The translations under genes were made by a program, and so were the position numbers. A stretch of 18,545 nucleotides of DNA from Verrucomicrobiota bacterium. Its GTDB lineage: Bacteria; Verrucomicrobiota; Verrucomicrobiia; Opitutales; Intestinicryptomonadaceae. The stretch is from assembly GCA_003343565.1 (NCBI GenBank), contig QALA01000028.1, forward strand, positions 1-18,545. The letters are read 5' to 3'. The stretch's first letter is position 1, and every line of letters begins with the position of its first letter. Shown here piece after piece: positions 1 to 7,301 of the stretch. The notes beneath the pieces were generated by a model, which was not told the origin of the DNA, searched no databases, and saw only the letters and a program-made list of their open reading frames with translations.

Positions 1-252
1 GAGCTCCAGCGTCTCCCCGTTGACAATCATTTCATCTGCAAATACGGCGGTCTCCTGGGCGGACATGTCCTTAAAGAAAATAGCCATTATCAGGGCGGCC
101 ATTTGGAAATCGGGCATCTCGTTGTCGAGAATGGAGTCGACAATATTGCGAACCTCCTCTTCGGTAAACTCGTGCCCCTCGCGCTTTTTTTCAATCAAAT
201 ATGCGTAAGAGGGCTTTAGTGAGGCCTTACCAATGAGTTTTCTGATTGCCAT
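1..252 (-). CDS. deoA: Pyrimidine-nucleoside / thymidine phosphorylase, N-terminal fragment
   Basis: The first 84 codons are present; the gene runs off the left edge of the window. The protein begins MAIRKLIGKASLKPSY and continues with the helical N-terminal domain of the glycosyltransferase-family-3 nucleoside phosphorylases. The family pattern is visible: an IEKKREG segment near residue 20, then MPDFQMAALIMAI around residues 49-61, then a DMSAQET segment. Family members cleave thymidine or uridine with phosphate to free base and (deoxy)ribose-1-phosphate in cytosolic nucleoside salvage. A GGAG-type ribosome binding site lies about 10 nt upstream of the ATG. The gene is divergent from xseB. 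The catalytic and phosphate-binding residues lie outside the window, so the choice between DeoA, Pdp and an AMP phosphorylase cannot be settled. The related TrpD N-terminal domain is less likely given the QMAALIMAI match. Confidence 0.85.
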   Translation of the reverse strand, partial: MAIRKLIGKASLKPSYAYLIEKKREGHEFTEEEVRNIVDSILDNEMPDFQMAALIMAIFFKDMSAQETAVFADEMIVNGETLEL

Positions 253-591
253 ACGTCTATTTCTCCGATTAAAAAATTAATTCGGCATGGGGCGCAGCGC
301 GGCCCATTTCCGCCATTAGTATATATATGTGAATATTTTTAAGCGTTTGTCGAGAAAATTTTTCTCGCCCCGCATCACGCGTTCGCATTTTGCGACACAT
401 GCGCCGGCGCGAAAAAAAATGGAGAACGCACGTCCCCCAAAAGGCGCGCGCTTGAACGCGTTTTGACACGCAAATCGGCGCAAAGGTCCAAAAACGCCTC
501 AAACCCCGCCCGAAAGATTGGCCCGGAGGCCGCACCCGGAAGTTTTTTTAAGCTTGGCAAGCGGCAAACTTCGTTTACAACTTCCCAAATA
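253..591. other. Intergenic region between divergent phosphorylase and xseB genes
   Basis: This stretch should hold the promoters of both flanking genes. An AT-rich tract around 318-345 contains alternating TATATATA that could supply a -10 element for the leftward gene, but I see no well-spaced -35 partner. Small open frames here are not recognisable as proteins. In-frame codons upstream of the xseB ATG stay open back to an ATG at 463, but they encode a basic, low-complexity sequence unlike XseB. Confidence 0.5.
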
Positions 592-831
592 ATGGGAAAC
601 TTAAAAAGAGAAAAAACGGGTAAGCCGTCATTTGAAGAGTCGCTCAAAAGTCTGGAGGAGCTGCTCGACCGGCTGGAGAATCCGTCGCTGCCGCTCGACG
701 AGCTAATAGTCTCCTACGAAAGCGCGCGCAAGCGGCTGGAGGAATGCAGGAAACTGCTCGACGAAGCCGAGCTAAAAGTTAAAACCCTCTCCAAAAACGG
801 CGCCGAAGAGCCGTTTGATTCGGACGAATAG
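592..831 (+). CDS. xseB: Exodeoxyribonuclease VII small subunit
   Basis: This 79-residue protein has the XseB signature: PSFEESLKSLEELLDRLENP near the N-terminus, then LPLDELIVSYESARKRLEECRKLL, and a short acidic tail. XseB forms a helical hairpin that packs in several copies along the stalk of XseA, the catalytic subunit; the holoenzyme degrades single-stranded DNA from either end. The ATG at 592 was chosen because the XseB fold starts about a dozen residues later. An upstream in-frame ATG at 463 would add 43 basic residues with no family counterpart. No clear Shine-Dalgarno sequence precedes the start, and the ATG sits in the descending arm of a 6-bp inverted repeat (582-598). dxs follows 49 nt downstream on the same strand, an xseB-dxs pairing common in bacteria. 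xseA is not in the window. Confidence 0.92.
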   Translation: MGNLKREKTGKPSFEESLKSLEELLDRLENPSLPLDELIVSYESARKRLEECRKLLDEAELKVKTLSKNGAEEPFDSDE

Positions 832-880
832 TTCTCCCGAATCCCCAACTTTTTCACGGAATCAAAGCCGCTAAAGCGCC

Positions 881-2773
881 ATGGCAATACTTGAAAAAAT
901 CAATTCGCCCAAAGATTTGCATGATCTGTCAATAGAGCAGCTAAACGAGCTCGCCTACGAAATACGGCAGGAAATTATCGACGTGACGTCGCAGAAGGGC
1001 GGCCATGTCAGCCCGAACCTCGGAATCGTCGAGCTGAGCATCGCGTTGCACAGGGTGTTTCAAACGCCGAAGGACAAAATCCTCTTCGACGTCTCCCACC
1101 AATGCTACACGCACAAGCTCCTCACGGGAAGAAACGGGGAGAAGTTCAAGAGCCTGAGGCAGTCGGGCGGCATCAGCGGATTCTGCAATCGGTTTGAAAG
1201 CGAACACGACGCCTTCGGGGCCGGACATGCCGGAACTGCCGCCAGCGCCGCCCTGGGGCTTGCCGTCGCGCGGGACAAAAACGGCGGAAGCGAAAACGTC
1301 GTGGCCGTTTTGGGCGACGCTGCGCTCACAAACGGTATCACGTTTGAGGCGTTCAACAACATCGCCTCTTCCACGAAGAAGATGATAGTCGTTCTCAACG
1401 ACAACGAGATGTCCATTGCAAAAAACGTCGGCGCCATAGCAAAATACCTAAACGACGTAATAACCAACCCCGCCTACAACCGGCTCTACTCGGACATCAA
1501 CGCGTTTTTGACGAAAAACCCCATAGGCACGGCGCTCGTAAAGACCACGGAGAAGGCGGCCATGAGCGCAAAGAGCTTCATAGTGCCGTCGTCGCTGTTC
1601 GAGTATTTTGGAATGACGTACCTCGGCCCGATCGACGGGCACGACATCGCCCTGATGGAAAAGTATCTCAACTACTGCAAAAACGCCGCGCGGCCGGTTT
1701 TGCTGCACATTTTGACGAAAAAGGGCAAGGGGCTGGAAGTCGCCATGCGCAATCCCGAAAAATTCCACGGGGCGACCCCTTACAACATCATTACGGGGGA
1801 ATCCACGTCGAACGCCGACAAGTCCGTGCCGAACTATCAGGACGCCATGGGCAAAACCCTGCTAAAGTACGCCAAAAACGACAAAAAGATAGTCGGCATA
1901 ACGGCGGCGATGGCGTCGGGCACGGGGCTGTCCTACATAAAGAACGAGCTTCCTGAACAATTTTTCGACGTCGGAATAGCCGAGGAGCATGCCGCCGTAT
2001 TTGCGGCGGGCATGGCCTGCGAGGGCTTTAAGCCCGTCGTCGCAATCTACTCCACGTTCATGCAGCGCGCCTACGACTGCGCGATGCACGACATCTGCCT
2101 GCAAAAACTTCCCGTCACATTCTGCCTGGACCGCGCCGGCCTAAGCCCGAACGACGGCGCAACGCACCACGGGCTTTTCGACATATCCTTCCTCCGCCCC
2201 CTGCCGAACGCCGTGATAATGCAGCCGTCGGACGAAGACGAGCTTGCCGACATGCTCCATACTGCGATAGAGAGCGGGCGGCCCTGCTTTATCCGCTATC
2301 CGCGCGGGAAGGCGGAGGGCGTGCCGATCAAGGAGACTCCCCGGACGCTGGAGATAGGCAAGGCAAAAACGGTCGCAAAGGGCGACGGGAGCATTTGCAT
2401 ATGGGCGCTGGGCAACATGGTCAAAACGGCAAAGACGGTCGCGGCCATACTGAATGAAAAGATGGGGGTGAGCGTCGGGATAGTCGACGCGCGGTTCGCA
2501 AAGCCGCTGGACGAACAGTTGTTCAAAAAGACCGCCGAGGAAAACAAATTCATAGTCACTATCGAAGACCATGCCGCATCGGGAGGATTCGGTTCCGCGG
2601 TTGCGGAATTTTTCGCGGCGGAAAAAATACGCACGCCTTTGGAAATAGTCGGCTGGCCCGACAAATTCATTCCCCACGGAACGGACGTCGCCGCGTTACG
2701 CCGCCAATTCGGGTTGGCGGAGGAACAGATTGCCTCGCGCATCGCAAACGGCTTTAAGTCCGCGGACGCCTGA
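881..2773 (+). CDS. dxs: 1-deoxy-D-xylulose-5-phosphate synthase
   Basis: The product (630 aa) condenses pyruvate and glyceraldehyde-3-phosphate to DXP using thiamine diphosphate. This is the first step of the MEP isoprenoid pathway and also feeds thiamine and pyridoxal synthesis. The length is typical. Visible elements: KGGHVSPNLG near residue 40, DVSHQCYTHKLLTGR at 70-84, FGAGHA at 112-117, a ThDP/Mg motif starting GDAALTNG at 145 and ending NDNEMS at 163-168, the catalytic Glu in DVGIAEEHA (Glu358), and DRAGLSPNDGATHHG at 407-421. The C-terminal transketolase-like domain contains VTIEDHAASGGFG. Two motif positions differ from the textbook enzyme: GDA instead of GDG, and SHQCYTHK instead of GHQAYPHK. 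I take this as a divergent DXS clade rather than loss of function. There is no obvious Shine-Dalgarno sequence before the ATG. It is probably co-transcribed with xseB. Confidence 0.95.
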   Translation: MAILEKINSPKDLHDLSIEQLNELAYEIRQEIIDVTSQKGGHVSPNLGIVELSIALHRVFQTPKDKILFDVSHQCYTHKLLTGRNGEKFKSLRQSGGISGFCNRFESEHDAFGAGHAGTAASAALGLAVARDKNGGSENVVAVLGDAALTNGITFEAFNNIASSTKKMIVVLNDNEMSIAKNVGAIAKYLNDVITNPAYNRLYSDINAFLTKNPIGTALVKTTEKAAMSAKSFIVPSSLFEYFGMTYLGPIDGHDIALMEKYLNYCKNAARPVLLHILTKKGKGLEVAMRNPEKFHGATPYNIITGESTSNADKSVPNYQDAMGKTLLKYAKNDKKIVGITAAMASGTGLSYIKNELPEQFFDVGIAEEHAAVFAAGMACEGFKPVVAIYSTFMQRAYDCAMHDICLQKLPVTFCLDRAGLSPNDGATHHGLFDISFLRPLPNAVIMQPSDEDELADMLHTAIESGRPCFIRYPRGKAEGVPIKETPRTLEIGKAKTVAKGDGSICIWALGNMVKTAKTVAAILNEKMGVSVGIVDARFAKPLDEQLFKKTAEENKFIVTIEDHAASGGFGSAVAEFFAAEKIRTPLEIVGWPDKFIPHGTDVAALRRQFGLAEEQIASRIANGFKSADA

Positions 2774-2810
2774 CCAGCCCCGCGCGCACAATAGCGCGCA
2801 ATACTGCGAA

Positions 2811-3130
2811 CACCGCCCGCAATAACCGCACGCGGTTTCACACCGCCCGCGCAACGCCGCCCGCAACTTTTGTGCCGCGCGCAATTCCACATGCCGCGTG
2901 CAATTCCGCATGGCGCGCCGATTCCGCATCGTGCGCCTGCCGGATTCATGCGCAATACTTATTCGTTTTCGCCCGCACTCGTTTTTCCTCGCAGTACCTA
3001 TTCGTTTTCAAATGCGAATTTTCGCGCCATGCGCAACTTGCACTGCGCGCCGATTCCCCAATACCCCCGCCCCTTTCACACTGGAACGCGGGATTCCGCC
3101 GAAACGGACACTTGCGAATATATCCGAATA
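2811..3130. repeat. Tandem non-coding repeat, copy 1
   Basis: About 320 bp running from CACCGCCCGCAATAACCGCA to TATCCGAATA. It is repeated at 3142-3439 with high similarity, especially over the last 180 bp, where only scattered differences are visible. Copy 1 carries an extra segment of about 20 bp around 2890-2910, which is itself a local duplication of the GCAATTCC word. Open frames through it are arginine/proline-rich, exist on both strands and resemble no protein, so I treat it as non-coding. Confidence 0.85.
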
Positions 3131-3141
3131 CGTACACACAA

Positions 3142-3439
3142 CACCGCCCGCAATAACCGCACGCAGTTTTATACCGCCCGCATAATAACGCATAACTTTT
3201 GTGTCGCGCGCAATTCCGCATGGCGCGCCGATTCCATACCGTGCGCCTGCCGGATTCATGCGTAATACTTATTCGTTTTCGCCCGCACTCGTTTTCCTCG
3301 CCGCGCCTATTCGTTTTCAAACGCGAATTTTCGCGCCATGCGCAACTTGCACTGCGCACCGATTCCCCAATGCCCCCGCCCCTTTCACACTGGAACGCGG
3401 GATTCCGCCGAAACGGACACTTGCGAATATATCCGAATA
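3142..3439. repeat. Tandem non-coding repeat, copy 2
   Basis: Second copy of the 2811-3130 unit, in direct orientation after an 11-nt spacer. The segment from the CGGATTCATGCG word to TATCCGAATA is nearly identical to copy 1, with scattered substitutions, which implies a fairly recent duplication. It lies between dxs and the thioredoxin-like gene and has no recognisable terminal inverted repeats or transposase. Confidence 0.85.
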
Positions 3440-3573
3440 AAAAGAATTCCGTTTTTCGCATGTCCCGCCATGCGCGCGGCGGGCGGAAATCGGCAAACTG
3501 CGAAAAAATCCCCCCAAAAAAATGGCGTCGGCACGCTCTCTTTTGCGCTTGAAAGAATCAAAATGCGCATTAC

Positions 3574-3603
3574 ACATTTTAAATGTCCGACGAACATTCG
3601 TCG
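3574..3603. promoter_or_regulatory. Adjacent palindromes upstream of the thioredoxin-like gene
   Basis: Two perfect inverted repeats lie one base apart: ACATTT-T-AAATGT at 3574-3586 and CGACGAA-CA-TTCGTCG at 3588-3603. They sit 109-138 nt before the ATG at 3712. A third, GCCGAT-T-ATCGGC, is at 3672-3684. They look like regulator operators or leader hairpins. The second is followed by only four A residues on this strand and is not terminator-like. No regulator can be assigned. Confidence 0.35.
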
Positions 3604-3711
3604 AAAAACCGCATAAAACCCATAAAATCGAACTTGCCGAAGCAAAAGCTGTCTCAAATTACATCGACTGCGCCGATTATCGGCAAGCGAATTAACATAA
3701 AGCAAAACATA

Positions 3712-4278
3712 ATGAGAAAATTTAGCATTGCAATTCTGGCGGCGGCAGCCGCATTTGCCCTCCCCTGCTTCGCGGCGACTTCCGCGGCAAAGGAATCGGG
3801 GGCGGAAAAACTCAAGACGGAAATTGAAACCGACTTTGAAAAGGCCATGGACGCGGCGAAAAAGGAGGGGAAAATCGTCATGCTGGAGTTCACCGGCTCG
3901 CAGTGGTGCCCGCCGTGCAAAATGTTCCACAAGTTTATATTGGACAGCGAAAAATTCGGCAAATACGCGAAGGAAAAAATGAAGGTTGTCCTCGCCGACT
4001 TCGACAGAAGCGGAAATCCGACTACGAAAGAGCAGGCCGAAAAACATGCCAAACTTGCGGAAGAGTTCGGAGTGCGCGCCTTTCCTACAATCATCTTGAT
4101 AAATCCCAAGGCCAACTCCATCACAAAGATTGAGGGCCTGCCGGCAAGAAAGCCGGAGGACATGATTGAAATAATCGAAAGCTTCAAGGAAAAGACCGAA
4201 TCGGCCGCAGCTCCGGCTTCGGCGTCGGCACCTAAAAAGGCCGCGCCAAAGAAAGCTAAAGACGCTTCCGCCGGCTAA
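3712..4278 (+). CDS. Exported thioredoxin-fold protein
   Basis: A 188-residue protein that begins MRKFSIAILAAAAAFALP, a clear Sec signal peptide with probable cleavage after about residue 22. The mature part is a thioredoxin-like domain with a WCPPC active site at 65-69 (FTGSQWCPPCK) and the cis-proline region AFPTIILI with Pro125. The arrangement (EKAMDAAKKEGKIVMLEFTGS before the active site) resembles thioredoxin_7-type periplasmic proteins. A likely role is thiol-disulfide exchange on exported proteins, but reductase versus oxidase function cannot be told from sequence. The tail from about residue 162 is Ala/Pro/Lys-rich and low complexity. The ATG at 3712 was chosen because it puts the signal peptide at the N-terminus; an in-frame ATG at 3583 would bury it behind 43 residues. 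The gene is probably monocistronic and ends at a strong terminator. Confidence 0.85.
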   Translation: MRKFSIAILAAAAAFALPCFAATSAAKESGAEKLKTEIETDFEKAMDAAKKEGKIVMLEFTGSQWCPPCKMFHKFILDSEKFGKYAKEKMKVVLADFDRSGNPTTKEQAEKHAKLAEEFGVRAFPTIILINPKANSITKIEGLPARKPEDMIEIIESFKEKTESAAAPASASAPKKAAPKKAKDASAG

Positions 4279-4368
4279 TTTGCGCCCCGTCCGGCGTTTG
4301 GCCGTCCGCGGCGCGCCATGTACGGCGCAATAAGATAGTCCGCTGAAACTAAAAAAATTCCGGCACGC

Positions 4369-4404
4369 AAAACCCCGCCCGTAAATTCGCAGGCGGGGTT
4401 TTTT
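4369..4404 (+). terminator. Rho-independent terminator after the thioredoxin-like gene
   Basis: AAAACCCCGCC pairs perfectly with GGCGGGGTTTT (11 bp) around a 12-nt loop and runs into a T6 tract. The A-rich left arm could also support termination from the opposite strand. Confidence 0.9.
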
Positions 4405-4884
4405 ATGCGGGCCGACTCCGGGCGCATTGCCTTGCGCGCCGGCGTTTCAACCGCAAAGGCGACGAAGAGTCCCCCCCCCCTGCTCTCCCAGGCCGCCGCT
4501 GATTAAAAACGGCAAATAACAAAATGCATAAGGCGCGCCCATGCGCCGAATCAAAAAGCCAAATTTTGCAAAAATGAATCGGCATTCAGGAAAAGCCTTC
4601 CGTTCCAGGGGGCGGCGCGGCCGATTCCCCGGTTTCGCAGGACGCTCTCGAAATCCCGAAGCACAACGCAAATTCAAACGCCGCGCGCGTTTGCGAGCCC
4701 ATCGCGCGCCAGCTCCCGTTGCAAAAAATGAAGTCTATGTGCCGAACGACGTATTACACCGCCCACCGGAGGCGCACTTCGTTATGGACTGCGAGGAGGC
4801 CGGAACGCCCGCTTTGAAAGCGCAATAAACAAAACCGCACGGGGCAACCGCCGGAATTTAAGTTAAAAAATATAAAGCTCCAAA
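4405..4884. other. Non-coding interval with relic sequence
   Basis: There is no convincing intact gene between the terminator and the pdxH stop codon. It contains a run of ten C residues at 4471-4480, a decayed yihY-like fragment at 4619-4753 (listed separately), and an AT-rich stretch just beyond the pdxH stop. I see no hairpin-plus-T-run terminator for the leftward operon. Confidence 0.6.
4619..4753 (-). pseudogene. Decayed fragment of a yihY/BrkB-type gene
   Basis: Read on the minus strand, this aligns without gaps to codons 437-481 of the yihY-type gene at 5535-7295. By my count 30 of 45 residues are identical. Conserved blocks include YVV..IDFI, FEFAL, ISRA and CETGESA. The fragment is directly preceded in frame by TAA, and homology stops at both ends, so it is a relic rather than a gene. 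DNA-level similarity is also obvious, for example a shared ATGAAGTCTATGT word on the plus strand. It lies about 0.8 kb downstream of the intact gene's stop, beyond pdxH. Confidence 0.8.
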
Positions 4885-5535
4885 CTAAGGCGCCAAACGC
4901 TCTATTTTCCAAGTTTTGCCGGTCGCGTCGGCGGGATCGGGCAGATACTCGAAGCGGTCGTGCAGGCGGTTTTCGCGCCCCTGCCAAAATTCAAAGCGCG
5001 ACGGCTTTATGCGATACCCCCCCCAAAAGTCCGGAAGGGGAATCTTGCCGTCGGCAAATTTGCGCTTCATTTTGTCGAACTGCATTTCCAACAGGGAGCG
5101 CGACGAAATAACGCTGCTTTGTTGCGACACCCACGCGCCCAGCCTGCTGCCGAACGGCCTGCTTAGAAAATAGCGCAGGGATTCCGCCGCGGAAACCTTC
5201 TCGGCCTCGCCGTTTATGCGCAGCTGCCGCTCCAAATCGAGCCATGAAAACGTCAGCGACGCTTTGGGATTCGCCGCCAAATCTTCGGCTTTCGCGCTAT
5301 GGTAATTCGTGTAAAACACGAATCCGCGCTCGTCCCACGACTTCAGCAACACCACGCGCCCACTCGGCATTCCCCCCGCGGAAACGGTGGAAAGCACCAT
5401 CGCGTTCGGCTCCTTCAGTCCACAGTCGCAGGCGTGGGAAAACCACTCCGCAAACTGCGCGTACGGATTGGGATTCAAATCCTTCCTCTCCAATCCGCCC
5501 TTCAGATATTCGTTCCTAAATTCAAAGATGTCCAT
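4885..5535 (-). CDS. pdxH: Pyridoxamine/pyridoxine 5'-phosphate oxidase
   Basis: The product (216 aa, normal length) is an FMN-dependent cytosolic enzyme that oxidises PNP or PMP to pyridoxal 5'-phosphate. Family blocks are clear: SGRVVLLKSWDERGFVFYTN around residues 58-77, the LERQLRINGEAEKVS strand, SRLGAWVSQQS at 130-140, and the C-terminal signature FWGGYRIKPSRFEFWQG then RLHDRFEY at 190-197, ending IERLAP. The ATG at 5535 was chosen because it gives the normal N-terminus (MDIFEFRNEYLKGGL) and overlaps the upstream yihY stop as TAATG. A GAGGG Shine-Dalgarno sequence lies 10 nt before it. It is the last gene of the nadK-membrane protein-yihY-pdxH operon. Confidence 0.95.
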   Translation of the reverse strand: MDIFEFRNEYLKGGLERKDLNPNPYAQFAEWFSHACDCGLKEPNAMVLSTVSAGGMPSGRVVLLKSWDERGFVFYTNYHSAKAEDLAANPKASLTFSWLDLERQLRINGEAEKVSAAESLRYFLSRPFGSRLGAWVSQQSSVISSRSLLEMQFDKMKRKFADGKIPLPDFWGGYRIKPSRFEFWQGRENRLHDRFEYLPDPADATGKTWKIERLAP

Positions 5536-7295
5536 TACAGAACTTCCCTCACGGTCTTTGCGCACACACCTTTGGAGTAAAATTCGTCAACCGCTCCGCA
5601 GACCTCGGCCGCCGCAGGAACGCAGTGAATCACGTAGTCGCGAACGGGGGCGTCGGCGGGATTCGTGCCGACGCGGTTCAAAAATTCCCCCACGGTAATT
5701 TTGTCGGGGGAAAATTCCGGCTTGTACGACACCGCGCCGGAATCGCCGTCGGGCTCGGTTCTGCATATCAGCTTTTTTTCCAGCATGAAATCGAGCGCGG
5801 ACTTTGCGAGAGACTCGTGCGCCTTGAGCTTGCGGCTCAAAACCGGAAGCGTGGCCGATTCCCCCGTTTCGCAGAACGCCCTCGAAATTTCGACGTACAG
5901 CGCAAATTCAAACAGCGCGCGCGTCCGCGAGCCTATCATGCGCCAGTCCTCGTCGTCCGAGATGAAGTCTATGTACTGGACGACGTACGATATCTGCCCG
6001 CCCGCCAGAATCACAAACCAGAATATGTAGAGGCTGAACATCGCAACCGCGACTATCGCAAAATATCCGTAAAAATTCTGCTGTTTTACAATGTAGCTTA
6101 TGTAAAGAAACGACAGTTTGTTGTTGAGCAACAGCAGCGCCATAACCACCGCCGCGCCCGAAAACGCCGGCCCCCAGCGGACCTTTGCGCACGGAAAAAA
6201 CTTGTAGAAAAACGCCAATACGCAGGTCATCGCGCACAGGCCCAAGATATAGGCAATCCACGGCGCGTATGCGGAGACGAACGGAATGTTCTCTATTGTG
6301 GACGTCCATTGCGATGTCGCAAAAAACGTCATTCCGAAAATCGTGCCGACCGTTCCGAAGAAAATCATCGCGAAATAGAACACTATTCTGTGAATCCAAT
6401 TTCTCCCCTTGCGGACATTCCAGACGTAGTTGAGCGCGCTCTCCATGTTGATGCAAAGCAGCAGACAGGTAAAGAGCATTGCCGCAACCCCCACCGCGCC
6501 CGCGGACTTTCCGCCGCGCGATATTTTATTGATAAATTCCATCACCCGCGGATTGATTTTCATCTTGGCAACCTGCGCGTCGGACAGGGTTGCGGACGGC
6601 TTTTCGGCGGACGCTTTCCCTGCGGACATTTTCCCAACGGACGCTTTTTCGGCAGACGCCGCGCCTGCGGGATTGGCCGCGAAGGCGGAACCTGCGGCAT
6701 TCGCGCGGGCCGGAGCGGCGGAAGCGGCGGAACTATTCGCGGCGGCGTCCGCCCCGCCAATGGAACCCGCGCCTGCCGCAACGCCTGCGTTCCCCGCAGC
6801 GCCCCCCGCCGAATCGCGCGCGGATTTTTCCGCAGAATCCCGCGGTAAATCCCGTTCCGAGCCGCGCATCGAACCGCGCGCCGAATCGCGCATAAAACCT
6901 TGCGCGCCTCCATTCGGCAAGTCCCTCAACGCCCCCCGACCAGCTCCGTCAGACGAAGGCAATTCCGCATTCATCATCTCGTTCATAGCCGGCATCACGA
7001 AAACTGCCGCGTCCATAATTTTCGCGTACACGAAGGCCTCGCCCTTGTCGCGGAAAAATATGGTGGAAAAGAGAATCGTTATTGCCAGAATCGGTCCGGT
7101 AGCAAGCAATGTCGCATAAGACAGCGACGAAGCCTGCACCGCGACTCTGTTTCTTATTATCCCGTTGACAGTCGAAACCGACGCCCTGAGAACGACCAGT
7201 CCAACCTTTCGCGCCCCATGAAGCTGCGAAAGCGGAGTCTCCCATATTCCGCGCCGGAAAAAATCAAACGTCTTTTTTAATATGTTCTTTTTCAT
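5535..7295 (-). CDS. yihY: YihY/BrkB-family membrane protein with low-complexity insertion
   Basis: A 586-residue inner-membrane protein of the YihY (formerly called RNase BN) family, molecular function unknown. The first membrane segment is at about 61-81, after the family-like SYATLLATGPI. Later segments lie near 266-282, 305-326, 345-365, 376-392 and 411-431. The core motif GGQISYVVQYIDF is at 432-444. A C-terminal cytosolic region of about 140 residues resembles the winged-helix-like tails of long family members. Residues about 111-235 form an Ala/Gly/Ser/Arg-rich insertion between the first and second membrane segments (RDSARGSMRGSERDLPRDS, then poly-Ala/Gly, then repeated KASA-type units), making the protein longer than the usual 300-450 residues. 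The gene starts 6 nt after the upstream small membrane protein and overlaps pdxH by 1 nt. Confidence 0.85.
   Translation of the reverse strand: MKKNILKKTFDFFRRGIWETPLSQLHGARKVGLVVLRASVSTVNGIIRNRVAVQASSLSYATLLATGPILAITILFSTIFFRDKGEAFVYAKIMDAAVFVMPAMNEMMNAELPSSDGAGRGALRDLPNGGAQGFMRDSARGSMRGSERDLPRDSAEKSARDSAGGAAGNAGVAAGAGSIGGADAAANSSAASAAPARANAAGSAFAANPAGAASAEKASVGKMSAGKASAEKPSATLSDAQVAKMKINPRVMEFINKISRGGKSAGAVGVAAMLFTCLLLCINMESALNYVWNVRKGRNWIHRIVFYFAMIFFGTVGTIFGMTFFATSQWTSTIENIPFVSAYAPWIAYILGLCAMTCVLAFFYKFFPCAKVRWGPAFSGAAVVMALLLLNNKLSFLYISYIVKQQNFYGYFAIVAVAMFSLYIFWFVILAGGQISYVVQYIDFISDDEDWRMIGSRTRALFEFALYVEISRAFCETGESATLPVLSRKLKAHESLAKSALDFMLEKKLICRTEPDGDSGAVSYKPEFSPDKITVGEFLNRVGTNPADAPVRDYVIHCVPAAAEVCGAVDEFYSKGVCAKTVREVL
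6591..6965 (-). repeat. Low-complexity segment inside yihY
   Basis: Codons about 111-235 of the yihY-type gene. The encoded sequence is almost entirely A, G, S, R, D, E, K and P. It begins with arginine/aspartate units (RDL, RDS, RGS repeated about seven times) and ends with AEKAS/GKMSAGKASAEK-like units. The reading frame is open throughout, so this is an expressed insertion rather than a frameshift artefact. It would form a disordered loop. Confidence 0.75.
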
Positions 7296-7301
7296 AACCA
7301 G

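Noticed and set aside
2781..2799. GCGCGC-type hairpin just after dxs as a terminator
   Set aside because: No T-run follows; the GC-rich words are common in this DNA.
2870..3461. Several overlapping open frames of 80-170 codons on both strands
   Set aside because: They translate the tandem repeat, are Arg/Pro-rich, exist in multiple frames at once and resemble no family.
5625..6848. Long plus-strand open frame opposite yihY
   Set aside because: Antisense shadow of a clear membrane-protein gene; Arg/His-rich composition typical of such shadows.
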